64,000 nucleotides of DNA from Bacillota bacterium. GTDB taxonomy: Bacteria; Bacillota; Clostridia; Oscillospirales; Ruminococcaceae. How positions within the stretch are numbered: the first letter of the stretch is position 1; every line of letters begins with the position of its first letter. This document shows, in pieces, positions 40,708 to 50,036 of this stretch. Where the stretch lies: contig JAKPUQ010000089.1 in NCBI GenBank assembly GCA_029572815.1, positions 1 to 64,000 of the forward strand, written 5' to 3'. A model generated the notes under the pieces. That model ran no database searches and was not told the DNA's origin. It saw only the letters and a list, made by a program, of their open reading frames with translations. A program made the translations under genes and the position numbers.

Positions 40708-41172
40708 TCACAGCAATTTCTCAAGTTCATCAAGGAGCTTCTTTTTCATGTTTTCAAGCTGCTCCTCATCAGGTCTGTTTTCGTCGGAGTACATCTTCTC
40801 CATAGGATACCACCAGACAGGTCCCTTGCCGTTGTTTCCGTAGTTACCGATGTCACCGCTGACTCTCGGGTACAGATGCCAGTGAAGATGTGCGTCGCCC
40901 ATGCCAAGCAGCTCATAGTTCATCTTCTCAGCTCCGAAAGCCTTTGACACAGCTTCCGCAACAACGGACATCTCCTCAAGGAACTTTGCTCTCTCGGCAG
41001 GCTCCAGATGGAAAAGCTCCGTCTTGTCTCCGTGGTGTTTGTAAAGAAAGAGGGAATAGCCGTGGAAATGCTGATTATCGCCGATTACCACATATCCCGT
41101 TTCAAGCTCCTTAACAAAATAGGGATTTTCTCCATTTTTTATCATTTCTATCCTGTCGCATATCAGACACAT
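40708..41172 (-). CDS. HIT-family nucleotide-binding protein
   Basis: 154 residues. The histidine triad is AHLHWHLYPR (HxHxHxx), with CLICDRIE as a possible N-terminal zinc motif. HIT proteins hydrolyse or transfer nucleoside phosphoramidates and dinucleotides. Length slightly longer than Hint. Convergent with the M23 gene and preceded by coaX in the same direction with a 72-base gap. Confidence 0.9.
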   Translation of the reverse strand: MCLICDRIEMIKNGENPYFVKELETGYVVIGDNQHFHGYSLFLYKHHGDKTELFHLEPAERAKFLEEMSVVAEAVSKAFGAEKMNYELLGMGDAHLHWHLYPRVSGDIGNYGNNGKGPVWWYPMEKMYSDENRPDEEQLENMKKKLLDELEKLL

Positions 41173-41244
41173 GATAGTCCTCCGAAAAATATAGTAATAA
41201 TTATAGCAAAGCTAAATTATGATTTAAGGCTAAGGGCTTTAACA

Positions 41245-42015
41245 TCACTTCTTGTTCTTCCTGTAGATTATAGCCAGACCCTTTATGAGGAGGTTGTTGT
41301 CAAGGATTATCTTTCTCCTGCAAAGGGGAACTACCAGCTCGGAAAGTCCGCCTGTTGCCACTGCTGTACACTTCTCGCCCAGCTCGTCCTCTATGCGGTC
41401 GATTATGCCGTCAAGGGCGCTGGCGTTGGAGTAGAGTATGCCGCTCTTGAGACAGTCGATGGTGTTTGTGCCGATAACATGGGGCGGCACCTCGAAATTC
41501 ACCTTGGGGAGCTGTGCTGTTCTTGCCGTGAGAGCGTCGGCAGCTACCTTCATGCCCGTGAGGATAAGTCCGCCGCGGTAGTTCTTCTTACTGTCAACAA
41601 CAGAGAGAGTTGTGGCGGTCCCCATATCAATGATGATGAGGGGAACGGGATACTGGTTTATAGCCGCAACGGCGTCCACAGCCTGATCGCTTCCCAGCTG
41701 TGCAGGGTTGTCGATGAGGATATTTAGTCCTGTCTTTACTCCGGGACCTGCCATCGTTACGTCAACTCCGAAGAGCTTACGGACAGCCTCCTTGACAGTA
41801 TTTGTCACAGAGGGCACTACCGATGACATAATGGCGTCATCGATGTCAGAGACGTTGAAGCTATTCATCTCCAGGATAGTCTTGATGAGTACAGCGTATT
41901 CTGCGGCTGTGGCGTTGTGGTCTGTGCTGATCCTTTCAAAGAGGACTACCTCGTCCTTGTCGTCAACACAGCCGAAAACGATGTTGGTATTTCCGATATC
42001 TACTGCTAAAAGCAT
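41245..42015 (-). CDS. coaX: Type III pantothenate kinase
   Basis: 256 residues of the ASKHA fold. MLLAVDIGNTNIVFG (phosphate 1), IIIDMGTATTLSVVD (phosphate 2), GSDQAVDAVAAI and CTAVATGGLSELV are diagnostic of CoaX. Phosphorylates pantothenate in the first step of CoA synthesis. ATG after TTCAGGAGGAAAACA. The upstream esterase frame overlaps only because of a one-base shift; in the corrected frame the two genes are separated by about 20 bases. Confidence 0.96.
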   Translation of the reverse strand: MLLAVDIGNTNIVFGCVDDKDEVVLFERISTDHNATAAEYAVLIKTILEMNSFNVSDIDDAIMSSVVPSVTNTVKEAVRKLFGVDVTMAGPGVKTGLNILIDNPAQLGSDQAVDAVAAINQYPVPLIIIDMGTATTLSVVDSKKNYRGGLILTGMKVAADALTARTAQLPKVNFEVPPHVIGTNTIDCLKSGILYSNASALDGIIDRIEDELGEKCTAVATGGLSELVVPLCRRKIILDNNLLIKGLAIIYRKNKK

Positions 42016-42036
42016 TGTTTTCCTCCTGAATAAAAA

Positions 42037-43552
42037 TTAGTCGGTATAGGTGCGGAAGGGGGGCGAGAGGGAGCCCGTTGACTCCGAAAAGACCTACGTC
42101 CGCATAGTTTGTCCACTTGAAACGGGCTGCGGCAGGGGCTTTCACCTTATCGCAGCTAAGCTCTATATAGGGCAGAGCCACCCTTGCCTGTGCGGGATAG
42201 AATTTGCCGTCGCTGCCTGCCAGCTCGAAGCCCTCAAGGCAGTGCTCGTCCTTTCCTCCCAGCCCCTTACCCACGTTGGCAAGGTGTATCAGCATACATC
42301 TTCCTCTTATCTCGAAGCCGTCATACATAGGCGGCAGTGACTCGCTCCTGCTCATCTGAGAATAGATCTCGCTCATAGCCTGAAGGTAGAGCCTGTGGCC
42401 GATGGGCTCCTTGTCGGTGGGGTGGATATTGTTGAATTCTCCGCAGTCAAGGCAGACTGCCAGACCCGTGTTCTTCACGGTACGGAATACTCTCTCCTGA
42501 GCCTCTCTTATGAGCGCCCAGCTCTTTGTGTCTGGATCGTCCTTGTACCTGAACATGGGGAGCTGTACCATTACGAAGGGCAGCTTGTCGTCTCTCCAGT
42601 CGCGGCGCCAGTTCTCGATAAGAGCCTTCATCAGCGCATAGTAGGTCTGGGGACGGTGGTCATCGGACTCGCCCTGATACCAGAGCACGCCCCGGAGAGT
42701 ATAGGGAGCTATTCTGCTCACCATGGTCTCGTGGAGACCGCAGGGACGCATGGGATTTTTTATGCCCATGGGCCCCGGGTACCTGTTCTCGCCGCATTCT
42801 GCAAGCAGGTCGTGCCACTCAATATCGGGCTTTTCTGCGTAGCAGGCAGCCACACGCTTCTCCCAGCCCTCCTGGTATGCCGCATACTCGTCATACTCGG
42901 CTATCATCTTCTTGCGGGACTTGCCCTTTACAGCCTTGTCGTAGTCCTCCACATAGGGGCGGAGGCGGCTGTCCTGTTCAAGGTATTCGCGGCTCATCCA
43001 GGCAGAGGCGGAGGTGCCGCCCCAGTTGCAGCCTATGATGCCTACGGTGACGCCAAGCCTGCGGCTCAGCTCCTTTGCGAAGTAGTAGCCTGCCGCCGAC
43101 CATGCCGCGGAGTTATCCGCAGAGGGCAGGCTCCAGCCTGTATTCTTTTCGGCTCCCTCAAGCTCCTCGGGCATGGCGCATTTGGGCGTGTAGTAATACC
43201 TCACGTCCTCCTCGCCGCAGCTTACCAGCTCGCGGACGCCGTTTTTATCGTTGCGGAGCTCAAACTCCATGTTGGACTGACCGCCTGCCAGCCAGACCTC
43301 TCCGATAGCCACATTGCGGAACACCTTTCTTATGGCGCCGCAGGCTATCTCAAGGGTACATTTGCTGCACTCCGTCATAGGGGGCAGCAGCGCTTCCCAC
43401 CTGCCTTTTCTTATGATGGCTCTTACGGATATGAGCAGCTCGGGCACGGAGACGGTTATGACCTTTTCGTTATTGGTGCAGGTGCCGAAGATACGGACGT
43501 ACCGTTCTCTCTGCAGCACCATGTTGTCACTGAATACAGCAGCAGCTTTCAT
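42037..43552 (-). pseudogene. Sialate O-acetylesterase-like SGNH hydrolase, frameshift at 3' end
   Basis: About 505 residues. SGNH motifs: EVWLAGGQSNMEFEL (nucleophile Ser), GCNWGGTSASAWMS, LWYQGESDDHRPQ and the late HPTDKEPIGHR with Asp/His. As written the frame runs into the coaX gene; deleting one base from the six-G run at 42058-42063 gives an end GLPLAPFRTYTD and a stop at 42037, just before the coaX ribosome site. So the enzyme is probably intact in nature. No signal peptide: likely acts on imported, deacetylated glycans. Last of the run that begins with the U32-like genes. Confidence 0.85.
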
Positions 43553-43567
43553 TGCGTGAAGATCTCC

Positions 43568-44505
43568 TTATTCGTTTACTGAAAGAACGTCGTTCTCGTT
43601 GCAGAAGTCGATGAGGGTATATCTTGCTATATCGGCGAATTCAGGCTTTGCCAGATAGTATATGTAGGTCTCTATGAGGTTGAAGAGCCAGGCTGTCCTG
43701 CCCTCGATCTTGAACTGGTTGAAGCCATGGGAAGGTACTTGTCCCATATATCGGCGGGCTTTATATTTGTGCTCAGGTCCCTTATCTCAAAGAGATTTCT
43801 TGTGAAGAAGGGGCAGTTCTGATTGGCGCCGTCCCCGAAGATAATGGGGTCATAGGGCTTGTCGGGGTACTTGCGCATATGGTTGGCGTAGTTTATCTGC
43901 TGGACGCCCACGTTGTAGTAATGCTGCTTCCTGTTGGGACAGGCTGGGCGGCAGTTTGAGTTCACCAGGAACTCGCACTTCTCCTTGTGAGGGAGCTTTT
44001 CAAGTATGTCGAATTTGTTGTTCAGGTCGTAGTCCACCACAACTATGCTGTAATCCTTTTCCAGCTCTGCGGCAAGTCTTTCCCCGTCGTCAAGGCGCTT
44101 GCAGGTGGAGCTGGTCAGCTTGAAGTTCGGGAAGTTTTTGCGGATATACTCCTCAAGAATGGGAGACACCACGATAGCCTCGTTGAGGCCGTTGTCCGCA
44201 AGGCTCATGACCATATTGCAGAACTTATCGTTGAGGTGCTTCTTTTCAAGAGCGGGATTGGTGAAGGTGAAGCGGACGGGTATGCCCCTGTCGTTGAACT
44301 CCTTCAGCACCATTTTCACGAACCTCTTGTCGCAGAGTCCCTCCTGGGTCCTTCCGCCGTTCCAGATGGACTGAGGGAAGGCTCCGTAGAAGGAGGCTAT
44401 CTCGAAATCGCGGAAGTACTGGGGATACTGCTCCAGCACCGTGGCAAAAATGAGATTGAACTTGAAATGGGTGGCTATACCCGGGAGGTGAAATCTTGCT
44501 TTCAT
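43568..44505 (-). pseudogene. U32-like protein, copy 1 (frameshift near C-terminus)
   Basis: First ~262 codons from the ATG at 44505 match the three copies upstream (FHLPGIATHFKFNLIF, FYGAFPQSIWNGGRTQEG, SSTCKRLDDG, NSNCRPACPNRKQHY). At CC 43725-43726 one base is missing: adding it restores PMGFNQFKIEGRTAWLFN and a normal C-terminus ending LSVNE at 43568. The FKIEGR block is the U32-family signature. The restored protein has about 312 residues. See copy 4 for cysteine layout. Same operon as the other three copies (gap of 12 bases). Confidence 0.8.
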
Positions 44506-44517
44506 AGTTTCCACCTC

Positions 44518-45474
44518 TTATTTGTCCACGCGGATAATGCCGTTGCGCTCCAGATTGTAGAGGAGCATGAGACGCGCTTCGTCGCGGCACTCGGGCTTCA
44601 CCATGTAGTAGAGGTAGTTCTCGGTGAGGAATATCCTTCCTGCTGTCCTGCCCACAAGCTTGAACTGCTCAAAGCCCATGGGGAGATACTTCTCCCAGAT
44701 ATCATCGGGGCTCACATGGGTGGGAAGCTTTCTTATATCAAAGGCATTTCGCGAGAAACAGCCGCAGTTTATGACGTTGGTCTCGTTTATCTCATAGTAG
44801 TCGTTGATGTCGAAGGGCTTGGTTGTGCCGCTGTTGACATATTCGTTGTAGGCGATGGAATACTCGCCTATGAGCCTGTAATGCTCCTTACGCATCTTGC
44901 ACTTTGGGTTGCAGAGAGTGTTGCAGAGTATCTCACATCTGCTCCTGTCCTCCTGAGGTATCTTCTCAAGCTGGTCGAACTGATTGTTCAGGTCATAGTC
45001 AAGCACAACAATGCTGTAGTCCTTTTTCAGCTCGCCTATGGGACCGTCAACGGTGTTAAGGCGCTTGCAGGTAGAGCTTGTCAGCTTGTAGTTGGGGTAC
45101 TTGTCACGGATATAGTCCTCCAGCAGCGGTGAATTTACGATTATCTCATTGAGGTCATTGTAAGCCAGCTCCAGGAGCCTGTTGCAGAAGGGGTCCTCGA
45201 GGAGGTCCTCTGTGATACAGGGATTTGTGAAGGTGAGGCGTACAGGTATGCCCAGACCATTGAAGGCAGAAATGACCTGTTTTATGAAGCTCTCGTCGCA
45301 CCTGCCGCTCACGGGTCTTCCGCCGTTCCATACAGCAGGGGGGAATACGCCGTAGAATGAGGCTATCTCCACGCCCTCGCGGAAATAGTGGGGACAGTTC
45401 TTCATAAAGTGTGCAAATATGAGATTGAAGGAGAAATTCCGGGTCAGTCCGGGAAGATGAAATCTTGCTCTCAT
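44518..45474 (-). CDS. U32-like protein, copy 2
   Basis: 318 residues, ATG preceded by a GGAGGCG site. Shares with its neighbours the starts FHLPGLTRNFSFNLIF and FYGVFPPAVWNGGRPVSG, TSSTCKRLNTVDG, CNTLCNPKCKMRKEHY and MGFEQFKLVGRTAGRIF. Compared with copy 4 the K(I/L)EGR motif is FKLVGR, so one otherwise conserved residue has changed. Cysteine positions (RCDESF, FCNRLLE, NCGCFS) are kept. Function unknown. Confidence 0.85.
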   Translation of the reverse strand: MRARFHLPGLTRNFSFNLIFAHFMKNCPHYFREGVEIASFYGVFPPAVWNGGRPVSGRCDESFIKQVISAFNGLGIPVRLTFTNPCITEDLLEDPFCNRLLELAYNDLNEIIVNSPLLEDYIRDKYPNYKLTSSTCKRLNTVDGPIGELKKDYSIVVLDYDLNNQFDQLEKIPQEDRSRCEILCNTLCNPKCKMRKEHYRLIGEYSIAYNEYVNSGTTKPFDINDYYEINETNVINCGCFSRNAFDIRKLPTHVSPDDIWEKYLPMGFEQFKLVGRTAGRIFLTENYLYYMVKPECRDEARLMLLYNLERNGIIRVDK

Positions 45475-45486
45475 GATAGCGCCTCC

Positions 45487-46443
45487 CTAGCTTTCGTACT
45501 GGATAACGCCGTTGGCGTCCAGGTTGTAGAAGAACATCATTCTTGCCTCGTCGCGGCATTCGGGCTTTGTCATGTAGTACATATATATGTCTATGAGGTA
45601 GAGATTTCCTGCTGTTCTTCCCTCTATCTTGAACTGCTCGAAGCCCATGGGAGCATACTTGCCCCAGATAGCGTCGGGAGAGATGTGTGTGGGCAGGTCT
45701 GTTATCTCATAGAGAGTACGCTGGCGGCAGTTGCAGTGTATGAGCTTGTTGACATTGCGCTCGGTGTAATCGTTGATGTCAAAGGGGAGCTCGGGGTGCT
45801 CCTGAAGGTGCTTGTTGTAGTAAATCATCTGCTCACCGATAAGGTCATATTCCAGCTTGCGGTTGGGACATTTCGGGTTGCAGCAGGCATTGGACAGGAA
45901 CTCGATACGGGGTCTGTCCTCCATGGGCACCTTTTCAAGAATGTCGAATTTATTGTTCAGGTCATAGTCCATGACCACGATGTTATAGTCCTTTTTCAGC
46001 TCATCAAGGAAGCCCTCCTCGGTGTCAAGGCGCTTGCAGGTAGAGCTGGTGAGCTTGTAGTCGGGGTAGGTCTTGCGGATATAATCCTCAAGGAGAGGAG
46101 AGTTTACGATGACCTCGTTGAAGCCGTTGTTGGCAAGCTCCATGACTCTGTTGCAGAAGGGGTCATAGAGGTGCTCCTCCTTCAGAACGGGGTTGGTGAA
46201 GGTAAATCTCAGCGGTATGCCAAGGTCGTTGAAGGTCTTGATGACGCCCTTGACGAAGCTCTCGTCGCACTGACCGCCGATAGTTCTTCCGCCGTTCCAT
46301 AATGACGGGGGGAAGGCTCCGTAGAATGAAGCTATCTCAACGCCCTCACGGAAGTAGTCGGGGCGGTTTTTCAGCATATGCGCAAAGACGAGATTGAAGC
46401 GGAAATGCTCCGTAAAATCAGGGAGATGAAATCTAACTCGCAT
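45487..46443 (-). CDS. U32-like protein, copy 3
   Basis: 318 residues. Motifs FHLPDFTEHFRFNLVF, FYGAFPPSLWNGGRTIGG, TSSTCKRLDTEEG, NACCNPKCPNRKLEY, HCNCRQRTLYE and MGFEQFKIEGRTAGNLY. About as similar to copy 4 as to copy 2. ATG at 46443 after GGAGGATAATC. No signal peptide or membrane segment. No distinctive difference from copy 4 other than an extra pair of cysteines in HCNC. Confidence 0.86.
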   Translation of the reverse strand: MRVRFHLPDFTEHFRFNLVFAHMLKNRPDYFREGVEIASFYGAFPPSLWNGGRTIGGQCDESFVKGVIKTFNDLGIPLRFTFTNPVLKEEHLYDPFCNRVMELANNGFNEVIVNSPLLEDYIRKTYPDYKLTSSTCKRLDTEEGFLDELKKDYNIVVMDYDLNNKFDILEKVPMEDRPRIEFLSNACCNPKCPNRKLEYDLIGEQMIYYNKHLQEHPELPFDINDYTERNVNKLIHCNCRQRTLYEITDLPTHISPDAIWGKYAPMGFEQFKIEGRTAGNLYLIDIYMYYMTKPECRDEARMMFFYNLDANGVIQYES

Positions 46444-46454
46444 GATTATCCTCC

Positions 46455-47399
46455 TTACTTGAATGACAGAGCGCCTGAATTCTCCATGGTCTTCAGCAGG
46501 GTGAACCTTGCCTCGTCACGGCATTCGGGCTTTGCCATGTAATACATATATGTTTCCAGCACGTTTATGGGACTTGCTGTCCTTCCCTCTATCTTGAACT
46601 GCTCAAAGCCCATGGGCACATATTTCTCCCATATATCCTCGGGGGAGATATGTGTGCGGAGGCTCCTTATCTCGAAGATACCTCTCTGTGAGTAGGGGCA
46701 GTCGCGGAAGTGGTCGGGGTCGTACTTCTCCACATTGAAGGGGAGATTGGGGTACTTCTTTATATGCTCGTTATAGGCTATCTGCTGGACGCCTATGGAG
46801 TGATAATGGGCAGAGCGCCTTGGACATCCCGGCTCGCAGCAGGCATTTGAAAGGAACTCGATACGGGGTCTGTACTCCATGGGTATCTTTTCAAAGAGCT
46901 CAAAGCGGTTGTTCAGGTCATAGTCCATTACAACTATATGGTAATCCTTTTCCAGCTCGCCCAGAAGTCCCTCAAGTGTGTCAAGGCGTTTGCAGGTGGA
47001 GCTGGTAAGCTTGTAGTCGGGGAAATTCCGGCGGATATAGTCCTCCAGTATAGGGGACATCACGATAGCCTCGTTGAGACCGTTGTTCGCCATATTCAGC
47101 ACCATGTTGCAGAAGGGGTCGCTGAGGTGCTTTTTCTCAAGTGCAGGGTTTGTGAATGTAAATCTCAGGGGTATGCCTCTCTCGTTGAAGGTCTTGATGA
47201 CCTGCTTTACGAAGGTCTTGTCACAGACTCCTCCCTGAGTTCTGCCGCCGTTCCAGATGGAGGGCGGGAATACTCCGTAGAATGAAGCTATCTCAACACC
47301 CTCGCGGAAGAATTCGGGACGGTGCCTGAGCATTTCCGCAAAGAGGAGATTGAGCTTGAAATTGCCCGAAAAATCGGGAAGGTGGAAACGAACTCTCAT
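46455..47399 (-). CDS. U32-like protein, copy 4 (first of operon)
   Basis: 314 residues and intact. A TIM-barrel-like protein: RVRFHLPDFSGNFKLNLLF, FYGVFPPSIWNGGRTQGGVC, TSSTCKRLDT (Cys136), NACCEPGCPRRSAHY (Cys188, Cys192), DHFRDCPYS (Cys234) and MGFEQFKIEGRTA (residues 264-276). The FKIEGR block and a CX3C pair are hallmarks of the U32 group, whose studied members bind a [4Fe-4S] cluster (UbiU, UbiV, TrhP). The four cysteines here fit a cluster, which is inference. Substrate unknown. Starts after AAGGAGAATAAAAC, with a weak promoter-like TAAAAT upstream. Confidence 0.86.
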   Translation of the reverse strand: MRVRFHLPDFSGNFKLNLLFAEMLRHRPEFFREGVEIASFYGVFPPSIWNGGRTQGGVCDKTFVKQVIKTFNERGIPLRFTFTNPALEKKHLSDPFCNMVLNMANNGLNEAIVMSPILEDYIRRNFPDYKLTSSTCKRLDTLEGLLGELEKDYHIVVMDYDLNNRFELFEKIPMEYRPRIEFLSNACCEPGCPRRSAHYHSIGVQQIAYNEHIKKYPNLPFNVEKYDPDHFRDCPYSQRGIFEIRSLRTHISPEDIWEKYVPMGFEQFKIEGRTASPINVLETYMYYMAKPECRDEARFTLLKTMENSGALSFK

Positions 47400-47491
47400 G
47401 TTTTATTCTCCTTGGATCGAAGTATATATTTTATTTGTTATAAAGCCTTATCAGCAATATGGCTGACAGCTAACGGCTAATGTCTGACGGC

Positions 47492-48526
47492 TTATATACA
47501 GTCTCCACGCTCGGCGGACACCTCATAGCCTGCGGACTCTATCCGTCTTTGCAGGCAGCCGCGGCATTCGGCGGCTTCCTCGCCCGTACATATCTTGTTG
47601 TCGTACAGGTCGTATTTCTTCCTCACCTTTACAGGTGAGAGATTGGGCATTACAACGTTGCAGCCTGTTTTCAGCCCCAGCTCCCTTCCGTTGGGAGCGA
47701 TAGTGCCGAGGGCGGTGGTGGCAGGCAGCAGCACCTTGGGGAACATGAGCCTGAGTATGCCCAGAAGTCTCAGGGTCAGTGCGAGAGTGCCTCCGCTTTC
47801 CTCCGCAAAGGGAGTGTTATGGTGTGGCACAAAGGGACCTATTCCTATCATCTGGGGACGCAGCTCCTGAAGGAAGCGCAGATCCGCGATGATGTGGTCT
47901 GTGGTCTGGTGCGGAGCGCCCACCATGAAGCCTGCACCTACCTGATAGCCCAGCTCGCGGAGCTGAAAGAGACATTCCTTGCGGTGGGCAAGGCTCATCT
48001 CGGCAGGGTGGAGCTTTGAATACAGCTCCTCTGAGGCGGCTTCGTGGCGGAGCAGGTATCTGTCCGCGCCTGCCTCCTTCATGCGCTTGTAGCTGTCATA
48101 GGAGCGCTCGCCCAGGGACAGTGTAACAGCGCAGTCGGGATATTTTTCCTTTATCTCAGATATTACCGAGCACATGAAGTCATCGGTGAAGAAGCTGTCC
48201 TCGCCGCCCTGCATGACGAAGGTGCGGAAGCCCAGTCCGTAGCCGTTTTCGCAGCAGCTCATTATCTCCTCGCGGGAGAGGCGGTAGCGGTCAGCCTCTT
48301 TGTTGCTGCGGCGTATACCGCAGTAAAGGCAGTCATTCCTGCAATAGCTGGAGACCTCGATAAGTCCCCTGAGAAAGACCTTTTTTCCGTAGCTTTTCTG
48401 CCTTGTCTCATCTGCGTGCCTGCGGAGGAGCTCTGCGGTGTCGCTGTCATCGGTCTCAATGAGGGCTTTCAGCTCGCTGTCGGAGAGGTCTCCTGTCTTG
48501 TAAAGCTTTTCGGCAAGTTCTGTCAT
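47492..48526 (-). CDS. hydE: [FeFe] hydrogenase maturase HydE, radical SAM
   Basis: 344 residues. Radical SAM motif EVSSYCRNDCLYCGIR (Cys62, Cys66, Cys69), GEDSFFTDDFM and GAPHQTTDHIIADL, and a C-terminal cysteine pattern ICTGEEAAECRGCLQRR typical of HydE-type enzymes. HydE helps build the H-cluster dithiomethylamine/diiron part together with HydF and HydG, none of which is nearby. It starts right after nadA (stop 48528), likely translationally coupled. Confidence 0.93.
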   Translation of the reverse strand: MTELAEKLYKTGDLSDSELKALIETDDSDTAELLRRHADETRQKSYGKKVFLRGLIEVSSYCRNDCLYCGIRRSNKEADRYRLSREEIMSCCENGYGLGFRTFVMQGGEDSFFTDDFMCSVISEIKEKYPDCAVTLSLGERSYDSYKRMKEAGADRYLLRHEAASEELYSKLHPAEMSLAHRKECLFQLRELGYQVGAGFMVGAPHQTTDHIIADLRFLQELRPQMIGIGPFVPHHNTPFAEESGGTLALTLRLLGILRLMFPKVLLPATTALGTIAPNGRELGLKTGCNVVMPNLSPVKVRKKYDLYDNKICTGEEAAECRGCLQRRIESAGYEVSAERGDCI

Positions 48527-48527
48527 A

Positions 48528-49460
48528 TCAGCCGCCCAGCCTTATCATTTCATCTATGCACTTTCTTGCCTGAGCGATGAGCTCATCGTCCATGAGTATC
48601 TCGAAGGCGTCGCCGTCTCCGCCTCCGATACCGACGAGAGTATTGTAGATATCGGGGAGGGTGGTGAGCTTCATATTATGACAGACGAGGTCACGGCTGA
48701 CGGGACAGAATTTCTTTCCGGGGCAGTCATACTGCAAGTGCTCTACGATGGAATTTTCCGTGCCGATGATGAACTCCTTCTTGTCGGACTTCTTTGCATA
48801 GTCCATGATACCTGTGGTGGAGCCCACATAGTCAGCCAGCTCTACCACCTTGGGAGTACACTCGGGGTGAACAAGGAAGAGAGCATCGGGGTGCTCCTCC
48901 TTTGCAGCCAGTACCTCCTTGGGGGTTATCCTTGCGTGAGTGGGGCAGCCGCCCTGAAGGAGCTTTATATCCTTTTCGGGGCACTGTTTCTTTATATAGT
49001 CTCCCAGATTGCAGTCGGGAATGAAGAGTATCTTGTCAGTGTCGAGAGCTCTTACGATACGCAGAGCGCTTGAGGAGGTAACGCAGACGTCGCAAACGGT
49101 CTTGAGCGCGGCTGTGGTGTTGATGTAAGCCACAACAGTGCGGTCAGGCTCCATTTCGCGGACAGCGCTTATCATTTCCCTGTCCATCTGCTCAGCCATG
49201 GGGCAGCCTGCGTGCCTGTTGGAAAGGAATACACGCTTCTGAGGCGAGAGCATTTTTGCGGTCTCAGCCATGAAGTGAACTCCGCAGAAGAGGATATTCT
49301 CCTGTGAAACGCCCTTTGCATCAACGCTGAGCTTGTAGCTGTCGCCGACGAAATCGGCTATCTCGCATATCTCACGCGCCTGATAGCAGTGGGCGAGAAT
49401 AGCTGTATTTGTCTCCTTTTTTAGCTTTATTATCTTGTCCTGTAATTCTCTTACGGTCAT
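48528..49460 (-). CDS. nadA: Quinolinate synthase
   Basis: 310 residues from the ATG at 49460 (GAGGAAGTAAAACC upstream; longer starts lack sites). AILAHCYQAREICEIADFVG, LFCGVHFMAETAKMLSPQK, PDCNLGDYIKKQCP and HPECTPKVV are diagnostic of NadA; the [4Fe-4S] cysteines are in FCGVHF, VCVTSSS-type and CPGKKFCP regions. It joins iminoaspartate and dihydroxyacetone phosphate to make quinolinate for NAD. nadB and nadC are not in this window. Co-transcribed with hydE. Confidence 0.95.
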   Translation of the reverse strand: MTVRELQDKIIKLKKETNTAILAHCYQAREICEIADFVGDSYKLSVDAKGVSQENILFCGVHFMAETAKMLSPQKRVFLSNRHAGCPMAEQMDREMISAVREMEPDRTVVAYINTTAALKTVCDVCVTSSSALRIVRALDTDKILFIPDCNLGDYIKKQCPEKDIKLLQGGCPTHARITPKEVLAAKEEHPDALFLVHPECTPKVVELADYVGSTTGIMDYAKKSDKKEFIIGTENSIVEHLQYDCPGKKFCPVSRDLVCHNMKLTTLPDIYNTLVGIGGGDGDAFEILMDDELIAQARKCIDEMIRLGG

Positions 49461-49549
49461 GGTTTTACTTCCTCTCATTTTAGTTACAAGGAATGCCGCA
49501 GACGGCGTTTCCTGTGATTTTAGCTCAACATTATGTCTTTTTGAACTTA

Positions 49550-49917
49550 TCATTTCTTTTCATTTATGTCAAATTTCTTCTTTAACTGATTTTCAGTAAG
49601 TATCAATGAAAAAATGATCGCTGCGCTTTGCAGTATAAGCAGAAAAAACTGAGTATGATCGCCTGAAATACTGCTTAGATCGGGTGGATAAGAAAAAATG
49701 CAGCTAAAGTCAGGACAAAGCCTGCTGCTCCTATAGCGAGCCATATACTGCCGCATTTGTTATTGGCAAAATACCATGCTTCTTTGCTTGCAATTGACCT
49801 TTGGGTTTTGAATCCTATAGTATAATCGACAGGAGATGAAGCATATTTTTTCATGCAGCAGCCACCAAGGAGTATTGTAAGTGAAGTTATGAGGTTGACT
49901 ATAATAATAATTCCCAT
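49550..49917 (-). pseudogene. SdpI-family small membrane protein, frameshifted
   Basis: Starts at the ATG at 49917 (AAAGGTGATATATT upstream): MGIIIIVNLITSLTILLGGC, then YTIGFKTQRSIASKEAWYFA, the SdpI-type block before the second membrane helix. The frame stops after LAAFFLIHPI, but an added T in the T6 run (49693-49698) joins it to a second frame ending LTENQLKKKFDINEKK at 49550, exactly how this family ends. SdpI proteins are immunity or stress-sensing membrane proteins. Probably another one-base error. Confidence 0.7.
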
Positions 49918-49995
49918 AATATATCACCTTTGATTATAATTTGCCCATTTTATTGATTATACCACATATACGATATAATTTCAAGTAAAAAAGAA

Positions 49996-50022
49996 AGGCG
50001 CTGTCCAAATGGAACAGCGCCT
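49996..50022 (-). terminator. Terminator of ridA
   Basis: AGGCGCTGT / ACAGCGCCT stem, then TTTCTTTTTTAC on the minus strand, 15 bases after the ridA stop. Confidence 0.92.
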
Positions 50023-50036
50023 CTGTCGCTTATATA

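Noticed and set aside
42395-43582. Long open plus-strand frame (395 codons) opposite the esterase gene
   Set aside because: Pure antisense of the sialate esterase; no ribosome site, no domain, and the opposite strand has full catalytic motifs.
43987-46302. Long plus-strand frames opposite the U32-like genes
   Set aside because: They repeat in the same way as the paralogs, because the minus-strand genes are duplicated; no own start signals.
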